The notes under the pieces are model-generated. The model saw only the letters and a list, made by a program, of their open reading frames with translations. It had not been told where the DNA came from and made no database searches. 43,051 nt of DNA from assembly GCF_000194985.1 (NCBI RefSeq), contig NZ_GL878519.1, positions 259,468 to 302,518 on the forward strand. Direction: 5' to 3'. Origin of the DNA: Dialister micraerophilus DSM 19965. Lineage in GTDB: Bacteria > Bacillota > Negativicutes > Veillonellales > Dialisteraceae. The translations under genes and the position numbers were made by a program. Positions 34,200 through 41,858 of the stretch are shown piece by piece. The stretch's first letter is position 1; each line of letters starts with the position of its first letter.

Positions 34200-35591
34200 C
34201 TACTCCTCATTTATAGGTATACAAATACTTGCCGACACCCATTTACCGCTGTTTCTTATTTCAAAACTTCCTTTTAAATCTATTTCTGTAATAGTTTTTA
34301 CAATATGTAATCCTAAATCATAATTTCCTTCGTTAAAATTTTCCGGAAGTAAATGCCCGTCATTCATAACTATAATTTTTAAAAAATTATTTTCTTTTTC
34401 GGTTTCAAGAATACAAGAACCGCTGCTCATATTTTCAAATCCATGTTCAATAGCATTATGTATAAGCTCATTTGTAACTATACCTAATGATACTATTTTT
34501 TCAGACGGCAAATATATTGATTCTTTACTGTTCTTTTGTATCATATCAACTTTACAATCAGATAAACTTTCAACCGACAAGTTACAAATTTTATCGGAAA
34601 TAAGTTTCCAATTTACTATTTCTTCACTTTGATGTGCCAATATATCATGAATTCTTGATATGCCGGATATTCTGTTTATTGCGGATTTCAATGCTTTTTT
34701 TGCTTCTTCATCTCTTGTCCTTCTCGCTTGCATTCTAAGCATTCCTGCAATAGTATTTAAACTGTTTTTTACTCTATGATGTATTTCTTTTATTACAGAG
34801 TCTTTTATCAACAATTGTCTTTCTTTTTCTCTTACTGCAGTCACGTCTGTAAGCACCAATACCGTTCTGTTTACACGTCCGTTTGATACTATAGGTAATG
34901 CCCACGAAGAAAATGTCATTTGTCCGGAAATTTCATCTCCGAATTCCGGCTTTATTGTCGAAGCTACACGATCTACAATCGAAATATGAAATGATGTGTG
35001 GTTTAACAATCCTTGTCCTATTGTGGTTCTTTGTTCGGAATCTAAAAACAAATCTTGCGCCATATCATTTGTATAAAGTACTCTCCCTACAGAATCTATA
35101 ATAACTACACCGTCTTGAGGTTTTATTTTATAATAATTTTCATGTTTAAACGGTATCTGCAATGCCATATTGGCAGTATCTGTAAGTATTTCTTCCTGTT
35201 CCAAAGAGTTTGATATAAATCCTACAACGGCAAATGTTATTCCTGCATTGTCAAATACAGGATATGCAGTAACATCCACCATCTTACCCAAATCCAGTTC
35301 TTTTCTTCCTTTTGCTTTTTCGCCGGTTGAAAAAACTTTGGTTGCAATTGCAAATTCTTGTTTTAAAAAAACATCACCTTCATGAAAATATTTAAGACCT
35401 TTATAATATGAAGGTACTAATGAACTCAGCAATACACACATATCTTTATTTTTTCCTTTTGTACATAGTACAACTTGACATTTGGATATGTCCGCTGCAA
35501 ATTGCAACGCTTCTGTCATATAGCCGAGTATTTTTAATTGAACTTCGTTTAAACCGGTTTTTTCACGTGCTAATGAATATAATTCACTCAT
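34200..35591 (-). CDS. Sensor histidine kinase, PdtaS/EutW type (HisKA_2), cytoplasmic
   Basis: A soluble kinase of about 463 residues without membrane helices. The N-terminal half (MSELYSLAREKTGLNEVQLKI region onward) resembles the GAF-like sensor of PdtaS/EutW; a PAS-like segment (VVIIDSVGRVLYTNDMAQDL) follows. The HisKA_2 box KEIHHRVKNSLNTIAGMLR places the phospho-His at residues 271-272, and the ATPase has the N box NELIHNAIEHGF and a G box NYDLGLHIV. An ATG 48 bases upstream exists within tsaD, but the ATG at 35591 overlaps the tsaD stop (ATGA) and has GGAGA at 7 bases. It signals to the ANTAR regulator downstream. The ligand is unknown. Confidence 0.92.
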   Translation of the reverse strand: MSELYSLAREKTGLNEVQLKILGYMTEALQFAADISKCQVVLCTKGKNKDMCVLLSSLVPSYYKGLKYFHEGDVFLKQEFAIATKVFSTGEKAKGRKELDLGKMVDVTAYPVFDNAGITFAVVGFISNSLEQEEILTDTANMALQIPFKHENYYKIKPQDGVVIIDSVGRVLYTNDMAQDLFLDSEQRTTIGQGLLNHTSFHISIVDRVASTIKPEFGDEISGQMTFSSWALPIVSNGRVNRTVLVLTDVTAVREKERQLLIKDSVIKEIHHRVKNSLNTIAGMLRMQARRTRDEEAKKALKSAINRISGISRIHDILAHQSEEIVNWKLISDKICNLSVESLSDCKVDMIQKNSKESIYLPSEKIVSLGIVTNELIHNAIEHGFENMSSGSCILETEKENNFLKIIVMNDGHLLPENFNEGNYDLGLHIVKTITEIDLKGSFEIRNSGKWVSASICIPINEE

Positions 35592-36604
35592 TTGTCTTCT
35601 CCGCAAAATCCCAATCCTGGATTTGCATTTAAATTCCATTTTGAATATAATCCTTCTTTTGCCATATAATAAGCTCTACATCCTATCATTGCACCGTTAT
35701 CCGTACAGAGCACGGATTCCGGATAACAAAATCTTATATTCATTTCATTGCAAACTCTTGTAAGTTCCTTGCGTATTCCGCTATTTGCGGCAACTCCGCC
35801 GGCAAGTACAAGAGTTTTTTGTTTGCTTATCTTTAAAGCCGCTTCGGTTTTTTCTACCAATGCACTTATAACCGCCTTTTGAAAGCTTGCAGCTACATTT
35901 TCATGTGATATTTCTATTTTTTTCATTTTTGCGGTATTTAAATAGTTTATTACCGCAGATTTCAATCCGCTGAATGAAAAATCCAATTCATGGTTTCCAT
36001 GCATGGCTACCGGAAAATGTATTGCTTCTGGATTTCCTTTTTGCGCCAATTTATCTATATAAGGGCCTCCAGGGTACGGATAACCCATAATTCTTGCAAT
36101 TTTATCAAAAGCTTCTCCTGCCGCATCATCTCGTGTTTGACCCATGAGATTAAATTCATTGTAGCCTTTAACTTCTACAAGCATTGTATGTCCGCCTGAA
36201 ACTACAAGTGCCAAAAAAGGAGGTTCCAAATCCGGATATTGCAAAAGATTTGCAAATATATGCCCTTCCATATGATTTACACCTATAAGAGGTTTATCCA
36301 ATGCCCATGCAACAGATTTAGCTGCAGATACTCCTACAAGCAAGGCACCTACAAGCCCCGGACCTTTTGTTACTGCAACTGCATCTATATCGTTCCAAGT
36401 GCATGAGGCTTTTTCAAGTGCTTCTATTGCCACCGGTAAAACATCCTCTATATGATGACGTGATGCAACTTCAGGTACTACACCTCCGAATTTTTTATGT
36501 ATAGGTACTTGAGTTGAAATAATATTTGACAGAATACTTCTTCCGTTTTCTATAACTGCGCATGAGGTTTCATCACAACTTGTTTCAAATGCCAAAATTC
36601 TCAT
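35588..36604 (-). CDS. tsaD: tRNA N6-threonylcarbamoyladenosine synthase subunit TsaD
   Basis: Catalytic subunit that transfers the threonylcarbamoyl group to A37 of ANN-decoding tRNAs, 338 residues. The metal-binding H111 and H115 are in VNHMEGHIFANL; ASKA-fold phosphate motifs include AFETSCDETSCAV and ALVVSGGHTMLVEVKGY, and the late Asp is in CTDNGAMIG. It completes the set with TsaB and TsaE encoded just upstream; TsaC/YwlC is not in the window. The start overlaps the rimI stop (ATGA), with GGAGAA upstream. Confidence 0.97.
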   Translation of the reverse strand: MRILAFETSCDETSCAVIENGRSILSNIISTQVPIHKKFGGVVPEVASRHHIEDVLPVAIEALEKASCTWNDIDAVAVTKGPGLVGALLVGVSAAKSVAWALDKPLIGVNHMEGHIFANLLQYPDLEPPFLALVVSGGHTMLVEVKGYNEFNLMGQTRDDAAGEAFDKIARIMGYPYPGGPYIDKLAQKGNPEAIHFPVAMHGNHELDFSFSGLKSAVINYLNTAKMKKIEISHENVAASFQKAVISALVEKTEAALKISKQKTLVLAGGVAANSGIRKELTRVCNEMNIRFCYPESVLCTDNGAMIGCRAYYMAKEGLYSKWNLNANPGLGFCGEDK

Positions 36605-37083
36605 AATTTTCTCCCCATAGGATCGGTAAGCTTTTTCATCATAATGTATCCGTCTTCTTTCGGATTTTCATATACACCTTTACGCAAACTGCCTACGATA
36701 AATCCCATTTTTCTATATAATTCCTGTGCGTTAATATTTCCGACTCTGACTTCGAGAAATATAAATCTCATATTACGATTTACCGCTTCAGTTTCACCGG
36801 CATTCATCAATGCTTTTGCCGTTCCTTTTCGTCTGTATTCAGGTTCTACTGCTAAATTTACCAATTGTGCTTCATCCAATATAAACCAATAACAAGCATA
36901 ACCTATTATACGTCCTTCAAATTCCGCCACAAAGTAACAGCTATGTGATTTTACTAAATCGGATTCAACAGTTTCTTTTCTCCATGCATCAAAAAAACTG
37001 TGTTTACCTATTTCATAAATAGAATTTACATCTTTTTTTAAAGCTTTACGAATTTTTATTTCTGATTGTGTTTCTTTTCCCAC
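36601..37083 (-). CDS. rimI: Ribosomal-protein-alanine N-acetyltransferase RimI (GNAT family)
   Basis: A 160-residue GNAT acetyltransferase. The acetyl-CoA loop is VEPEYRRKGTAKALM, and the C-terminal FLEVRVGNINAQELYRKMGF is characteristic of RimI-like proteins that acetylate protein N-termini (S18 in E. coli). The start is GTG at 37083, inside the tsaB 3' end (28-base overlap), with GAGG about 10 bases upstream; no ATG alternative exists near the family start. tsaB-rimI-tsaD order is common. Confidence 0.88.
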   Translation of the reverse strand: MGKETQSEIKIRKALKKDVNSIYEIGKHSFFDAWRKETVESDLVKSHSCYFVAEFEGRIIGYACYWFILDEAQLVNLAVEPEYRRKGTAKALMNAGETEAVNRNMRFIFLEVRVGNINAQELYRKMGFIVGSLRKGVYENPKEDGYIMMKKLTDPMGRKL

Positions 37084-37748
37084 TGAACTTCAGCCTCACT
37101 TCGACGTATATAGTTTGGAAGAATTTGCAAAGGATTTTCAAACTGTTTATTCTTAATTTTTTCAAATGCTGCAGAAGCTACACTCCCCGCTCTGCAACAT
37201 CTCATATGAAACGGAGCAATTTGTATACCTGCAGATATTAATTTGTCTTTATACAAATCTGCTGCTTCACCGGTTGCTATTATAGGTCCGCCGTGCTTTA
37301 CGGCTTCATTTATTATATTATCAATAGAATCCGCTTTGTTTTCCCAAACTTGCCATAAATCTTTAAACGAACTGTATAAAGAAGCATAAACATTATTACG
37401 TTGTGCATCTATTAACGGTAAAATAAAAGCTTGTGCAGATTTTAAATTATATGCAAGTGCTTGTAAAGTATCTACGGCAATTAAAGGTATATCCCATATA
37501 TATGCCATCATTTTTGCACTTGCCAATCCTATACGAAGGCCTGTAAATGATCCTGGACCGTTCGATATTGCAATATATTTTATATCTTTTCTCAAAACTC
37601 CGCTTACTTTCATCATTTCGTCTATATGCGGAATAAGTTGTTCAGAGTGTGTCAGTCTTCTTTGAACTGTCCACTCTGAAATTAATTTATCTTCTTGTGC
37701 CAAAGCACAGCTTAATACATATGAAGACGTATCAATCGCCAAGAGCAT
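37056..37748 (-). CDS. tsaB: tRNA threonylcarbamoyladenosine biosynthesis protein TsaB
   Basis: Non-catalytic ASKHA-fold partner of TsaD, 230 residues. The start MLLAIDTSSYVLSCAL and the conserved ISNGPGSFTGLRIGLASAKM define the family. The last third is more variable, as usual. It overlaps tsaE by 17 bases upstream and rimI by 28 bases downstream, indicating coupled translation. Confidence 0.96.
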   Translation of the reverse strand: MLLAIDTSSYVLSCALAQEDKLISEWTVQRRLTHSEQLIPHIDEMMKVSGVLRKDIKYIAISNGPGSFTGLRIGLASAKMMAYIWDIPLIAVDTLQALAYNLKSAQAFILPLIDAQRNNVYASLYSSFKDLWQVWENKADSIDNIINEAVKHGGPIIATGEAADLYKDKLISAGIQIAPFHMRCCRAGSVASAAFEKIKNKQFENPLQILPNYIRRSEAEVQWEKKHNQK

Positions 37749-38208
37749 ACTTTCTTATCTCCTTTATAATATTTTCAGGAGTTTTTTCATCCCATTTTAT
37801 AAAAATATTTCTTTCCGTAAGTGAAACATTCTCTATTCGTACACAAAGACTTCCATGAGGTATAAGTGAAGGAAACAATTCCGACCATTCAACTACAGTA
37901 ACTCCTCCAACACTGTATTCTTCCCAACCTATATTATACAAATCATATTCACTTTCGAGTCTGTAAAAATCAAAATGCTTTAACGGCAATTTCCCCTCAT
38001 AATAATTCATAATTGTAAATGTAGGACTTGTTACAACATCTTGTATTTTCATTCCCTTTGCTATTCCTTGTACAAAATGAGTTTTACCTGCACCGAGATC
38101 TCCACTCATCGCAATAAATAAATCATCTACAGCATTTTCACCTATTATATTTCCTAAAGTGATTGTTTCTTCTACACTTTTGGAAATTATTTTTATTTCA
38201 GATTTCAC
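37732..38208 (-). CDS. tsaE: tRNA threonylcarbamoyladenosine biosynthesis ATPase TsaE
   Basis: P-loop ATPase that resets the TsaBD complex, 158 residues. Walker A is GDLGAGKT (36-43), then VTSPTFTIMNYYEG (switch region) and HFDFYRLESEYDL, with VVEWSE as the Walker B-like end. The start is GTG at 38208, with GAGGTGGA at ideal spacing. It overlaps the end of the patatin-like gene by 11 bases. Confidence 0.96.
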   Translation of the reverse strand: MKSEIKIISKSVEETITLGNIIGENAVDDLFIAMSGDLGAGKTHFVQGIAKGMKIQDVVTSPTFTIMNYYEGKLPLKHFDFYRLESEYDLYNIGWEEYSVGGVTVVEWSELFPSLIPHGSLCVRIENVSLTERNIFIKWDEKTPENIIKEIRKYALGD

Positions 38209-39109
38209 GAATCCACCTCATCATCTCATCAAATCTGTCCATACCTATTTTATATCCTTCTTTATATAAAATTTTTAACTTTGTACGATTTCTTTCAACA
38301 CGACTTACCTCGACTTCATGTTCGGGTCGTATTACGAAAGCTTTACCTTCTTTTTCAAGTTGCAACAATTTTTCAACTTTTTCATTATAAATCTCCGGAA
38401 TAGAACATATCATTTCAGCAATTTTGGGGTATTCAGACCCGTAAAATTTTTTTATAATTGAGCAATACAAAGATGATATTTCTTTTTTCCTATATTTAAT
38501 ATCTCTGGTAAGTATATATACCGGTTTTATACATTCAAACGGAAGCTCATCAGGTAAAGGTGCAAGCGGCATAGCTACACCTCCATCTACACAGGGTATC
38601 CCTTCTACATTTACAGCTTTGGAAAACAACGGCATTGCACAACTTGCACGACATGCATTCAAATACTTTTTTTCATCCATGTCCAAATTTGATATATAAA
38701 CGCATTCTCCTGTATCACAACGTGTTATAACGGCAAGCATTTCCATATCTGTATTATTAAACTCGTCAAAATCATAAGGTATTAATTTATGTGTAAGATC
38801 TCCATATATGAAGTTAAAATTAAAATAACTTCCTTCACATATTAAATGCTCCAAGCCCATATACCTTCGATCTGAAGAATATACTACATTGGCTTTATAA
38901 TTTCTTCCTTTTTGTCTTGATAGATATCCCAGTCCTTGCATTGTGCCTGCAGATATCGCTACAGTCTTGGCAAAATACAATTTATGCTCCATAAATGCAT
39001 CCAACACGCCAGCTGTAAAAAGACCTCGCATGGCACCGCCCTCAAGCATAAGAGCAGGTTTATTTTCTTTGAAAATTTTTATATTTTGCACACTTTCACC
39101 TTCAATCAT
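38198..39109 (-). CDS. Patatin-like phospholipase family protein
   Basis: Serine-Asp dyad hydrolase of about 303 residues, similar in layout to E. coli YjjU. The oxyanion hole is LEGGAMRGLFTAGVLDAF, the nucleophile is S53 in AISAGT (the first Gly of the usual GxSxG is Ala here), and the dyad Asp is in CVDGGVAMPLAP. No signal peptide is visible, so it is probably cytoplasmic. The ATG at 39109 follows the gpmA stop by one base but lacks a clear ribosome site; a GTG at 39091 preceded by AAGGTGA is a credible alternative start. The substrate is unknown; lipids are inferred from the family. Confidence 0.85.
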   Translation of the reverse strand: MIEGESVQNIKIFKENKPALMLEGGAMRGLFTAGVLDAFMEHKLYFAKTVAISAGTMQGLGYLSRQKGRNYKANVVYSSDRRYMGLEHLICEGSYFNFNFIYGDLTHKLIPYDFDEFNNTDMEMLAVITRCDTGECVYISNLDMDEKKYLNACRASCAMPLFSKAVNVEGIPCVDGGVAMPLAPLPDELPFECIKPVYILTRDIKYRKKEISSLYCSIIKKFYGSEYPKIAEMICSIPEIYNEKVEKLLQLEKEGKAFVIRPEHEVEVSRVERNRTKLKILYKEGYKIGMDRFDEMMRWIREI

Positions 39110-39110
39110 A

Positions 39111-39857
39111 TTAAGCTTTAGATTGATTTTTTACTGCATTAATCTTTTTTTGTATTTCTTCTTGATTTCCCAAATATTCTTTTTTTACTACATTAAAATC
39201 TTTATCTATTTTATAAACCAGCGGTATTCCTGTAGGAACGTTTATTTTTGAAATTTCTTCGTCTGAAATATTTTCCAAATGTTTCATAAGTGCACGAATT
39301 GAATTACCATGTGCGGTTATCAAAACTTTTTCACCTTTTAAAATACGCGGTTTTATTACACTTTCAAAGTATGGAGTAACACGTTCAACAGTATCTTTCA
39401 GACATTCTGAAAGCGGAAAATTTTTATCCGCCTTTATTTTTAAATACGGCATTTTAAATGCGGGATTTCTTTCATCGTCTTTATCCAAACTCGGCGGTCT
39501 CACATCATATGAGCGTCTCCATAAATGCACTTGTTTTTCTCCGTATTTTTCAGTAGTTTCACGCTTATTTAGACCTTGCAATTTACCGTAATGACGTTCA
39601 TTCAAATGATAATCTTTAATTACAGGTATCCATGTCAGATCCATTTCATCAAGAACGGTATACGCAGTATGTATTGCACGCTTAAGCACAGACGTGTAAC
39701 ATAAGTCAAAAGTTATTCCTGCGTCTTTTAAAAGTTTACCTGCTTGTTTTGCTTCAGCAAATCCTTGCTGTGTCAAATCAACATCTGTCCAACCGCAAAA
39801 AAGATTTTTTTTATTCCACTGACTTTCTCCATGTCTTATAACAACTAACGTATACAT
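39111..39857 (-). CDS. gpmA: 2,3-bisphosphoglycerate-dependent phosphoglycerate mutase
   Basis: Glycolytic enzyme interconverting 3- and 2-phosphoglycerate, 248 residues. The phospho-His is H9 in VIRHGESQWNKKNLFCGWTD; further landmarks are YTSVLKRAIHTA, LNERHYGKLQGLNKRET and ITAHGNSIRALMKHLE with the second catalytic His. GGAGGTAAGT stands before the ATG. It is embedded between thiL and the patatin-like gene without a visible own promoter. Confidence 0.97.
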   Translation of the reverse strand: MYTLVVIRHGESQWNKKNLFCGWTDVDLTQQGFAEAKQAGKLLKDAGITFDLCYTSVLKRAIHTAYTVLDEMDLTWIPVIKDYHLNERHYGKLQGLNKRETTEKYGEKQVHLWRRSYDVRPPSLDKDDERNPAFKMPYLKIKADKNFPLSECLKDTVERVTPYFESVIKPRILKGEKVLITAHGNSIRALMKHLENISDEEISKINVPTGIPLVYKIDKDFNVVKKEYLGNQEEIQKKINAVKNQSKA

Positions 39858-39880
39858 ACTTACCTCCAGATTTAACCGAA

Positions 39881-40880
39881 TTATTTATACAAATCATTTT
39901 TTATGAAATGATCATAACCTTTTGCCGCTACTTTTTTTATTTTGCCTTTATGTAAAATTTCTACCGAACTTTTTATTCCTTTTTTCACTGTTCCTATAGC
40001 AGTTATACCTTTTTTTAATTTGATTTTTTCCCAAATTTCCTTTGATGCGGTGCCTACCAATTCGTAATCTTCTCCGCCGTCAAGTGCAAGTTCAAGACTG
40101 TTTTTGCCTAATTTTTCACTTATTTCACACGTTTCTTTTGAGATAGGAATTTTAGTTGAATCAATTTGTATAACAACATTTGAAGCCGCTGCAATCTCAT
40201 TTAATTCACGTGATAATCCGTCCGAGATATCATTTAATGAGTTTACACCTACTTCAGAAAAATATTGACCCCACTCAATTTGAGGTTCAGGTCTTATATG
40301 TCTCTTTTTCAAATAATCATTTTCACAATTATGTAACAAAGATATCAATCCTGCAGCGGAATCGCCTACCGTTCCGGTTACAAAAACTATATCCCCTTCT
40401 TTTGCTCCCGAACGTGTAATATATGAATCTTTTTTTCACAATACCTACTACAGTACCTGTCAGAACAACACCTTGTTTGCTGCCGGTAATATCTCCGCCG
40501 AGAATATTCACTTTATATTTTTTACACGCTTCTCTTATACCGTCATAACAAAATTCCAACCAATTTACAGGTAAATCATCCGGTAACGCTAAAGAAAAAA
40601 CTATACCTGTAGGTAAAGCTCCCATAGCTGCCATATCACTGAAATTTACTGCACATATACGATATCCTACATCTGACGGACTCATTGTGGATTTTAAAAA
40701 ATGTATTCCCTCAACCATAGTATCTGTAGAAATAACTTGATCGAAACCTTCCGGTACAATGTATACCGCACCGTCATCACCGCTGCCGAGTTTTACGAAC
40801 TTCGGATTATAAATAAAATCTTTACTTATTTTTTTTATACATTCAAATTCACCTAAATCTTTTACGGTTTTGATTTCCAT
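39881..40880 (-). pseudogene. thiL: Thiamine-monophosphate kinase, frameshifted
   Basis: ThiL makes thiamine diphosphate from thiamine monophosphate and ATP. Motifs split over two frames. The N-part has GSGDDGAVY, STDTMVEGIHF, MAAMGALP and GGDITGSKQGVV. The C-part has GDIVFVTGTVGDSAAGL, NDISDGLSREL and LDGGEDYELV. The reading frame breaks at a run of seven A (minus strand; 40430-40436) after GIVKK; with six A the frame is open throughout and gives 332 residues, normal for ThiL. All catalytic motifs are intact, so this is a recent mutation, a sequencing error or a slippage-rescued gene. The ATG at 40880 overlaps the pncA stop and has GAGGAG upstream. Confidence 0.88.
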
Positions 40881-41440
40881 CAAATACTCCTCGACATGAC
40901 CACGCCTTTATCTTTCAATTCGTCAAGTACATTTTTATGATTTTCTTCATTCACATAACCCAAGCAATCTGTAAGCAAAACAACTTCTCTACCCGAATCA
41001 ATTAATGACAATACGGTTTCTTTTACGCAATATTCCGTAGCAATCCCGCAAACATATACTTTTTTACCAACTGAATTTCCAAGCATTTCTTTTTTAGAAT
41101 TTATACCGTAAAATCCGGAGTATTCTTCCTTGTCATCTTTATACCCCTTCAAAAAAACATTTTCCTTCGAAGGTCTGCAAAATTCATTTTTAACTTTACA
41201 AAAAAAATCTTCATGTATTTTTGCGCCCTTTGAATTTTGCACGCAATGAACAGGCCAAATACCTCCGTTCACCTTAAAAGAGCAATGATTACTACCATGC
41301 CAATCAGATGTATAAAACACACTCAAATCATTACTATTAATATAGGAAACAATATTTTTTACAGCTTCATATCCATGAATACACGCTAAAGAACCGTCAA
41401 TAAAATCATATTGACAATCAACAACTATTAAATTTTTCAT
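40880..41440 (-). CDS. pncA: Nicotinamidase / isochorismatase-family hydrolase
   Basis: Cysteine amidohydrolase that converts nicotinamide to nicotinate for NAD salvage, 186 residues. The triad D8 (VVDCQYDF), K98 (FLKGY) and C138 (GIATEYCVKET) is present, as is the nicotinamidase metal site D46-x-H48-x3-H52 in SDWHGSNHCS. The metal site separates it from plain isochorismatases. An ATG 15 bases upstream exists, but GGAGGGG lies between the two, supporting the start at 41440. It is probably the first gene of the long pncA-thiL-gpmA-...-ANTAR operon. Confidence 0.92.
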   Translation of the reverse strand: MKNLIVVDCQYDFIDGSLACIHGYEAVKNIVSYINSNDLSVFYTSDWHGSNHCSFKVNGGIWPVHCVQNSKGAKIHEDFFCKVKNEFCRPSKENVFLKGYKDDKEEYSGFYGINSKKEMLGNSVGKKVYVCGIATEYCVKETVLSLIDSGREVVLLTDCLGYVNEENHKNVLDELKDKGVVMSRSI

Positions 41441-41459
41441 TTTGCCCCTCCACATTTTT

Positions 41460-41488
41460 ATTTTATCAGTTTTTTATTCATCTATAAA
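41460..41488 (-). promoter_or_regulatory. Candidate promoter of the pncA operon
   Basis: On the minus strand, TTTATA, a 17-base spacer and TGATAAAAT (extended -10) would start transcription about 13 bases before the pncA ATG. The -35 is weak and the region is very AT-rich, so this is tentative. Confidence 0.35.
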
Positions 41489-41491
41489 GTT

Positions 41492-41632
41492 TATTTGCAG
41501 ATATAATTTTACAAGTATTTTTCCAATAAGCTTTCCATGAAAATAAATTTTATTTCTTAAATTACCGAATACTTCAAACCGAAAATGCTGTAACAAAATA
41601 TTTCTATATTATAAATATTATTTCTGCAAATA
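41492..41632. repeat. Long-spaced inverted repeat in the pncA upstream region
   Basis: TATTTGCAGATATAA at 41492-41506 and TTATTTCTGCAAATA at 41618-41632 are inverted copies with 14 of 15 positions matching, 111 bases apart. The first lies just upstream of the candidate pncA -35. The rest of the 41456-41858 gap is AT-rich with no gene visible on either strand. Confidence 0.5.
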
Positions 41633-41779
41633 TATTTCTTACTTTATTCCATGTATTGCTTTAGTAAATACGTAAAAATAAAAAAATCATATTCACTTAA
41701 ACTATCTTACTGTCAAATCACTGCATGTAAATGCATATTTTGCTACTTTAAATTTATATTTTCTTTTACTTTCCTGTTT

Positions 41780-41799
41780 GTTGTATTATGTTGTATTAT
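41780..41799 (+). repeat. Tandem 10-bp repeat in a promoter region
   Basis: Two exact copies of GTTGTATTAT stand head to tail immediately upstream of a TATAAT, within the candidate promoter of the membrane-protein gene. It could be a regulator site or simply low complexity. Confidence 0.6.
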
Positions 41800-41810
41800 A
41801 TTTATATAAT
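41781..41810 (+). promoter_or_regulatory. Candidate promoter of the unknown membrane protein
   Basis: TTGTAT, an 18-base spacer and TATAAT end 48 bases before the proposed TTG start. It is divergent from the pncA promoter. Confidence 0.45.
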
Positions 41811-41858
41811 ATCGAATAACTAAAAAATTATAATTAACCGATTAAGGAGATGAATAAA

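Noticed and set aside
33760-34323. A 187-codon open frame on the plus strand opposite the ANTAR regulator
   Set aside because: Shadow of the receiver and kinase coding DNA; Ser/Ile/Phe-rich with no promoter or ribosome site.
41456-41858. Riboswitch or small RNA gene in the divergent pncA/membrane-protein gap
   Set aside because: I found no GC-rich paired structure or conserved riboswitch core, only AT-rich DNA, the spaced inverted repeat, a tandem repeat and candidate promoters.
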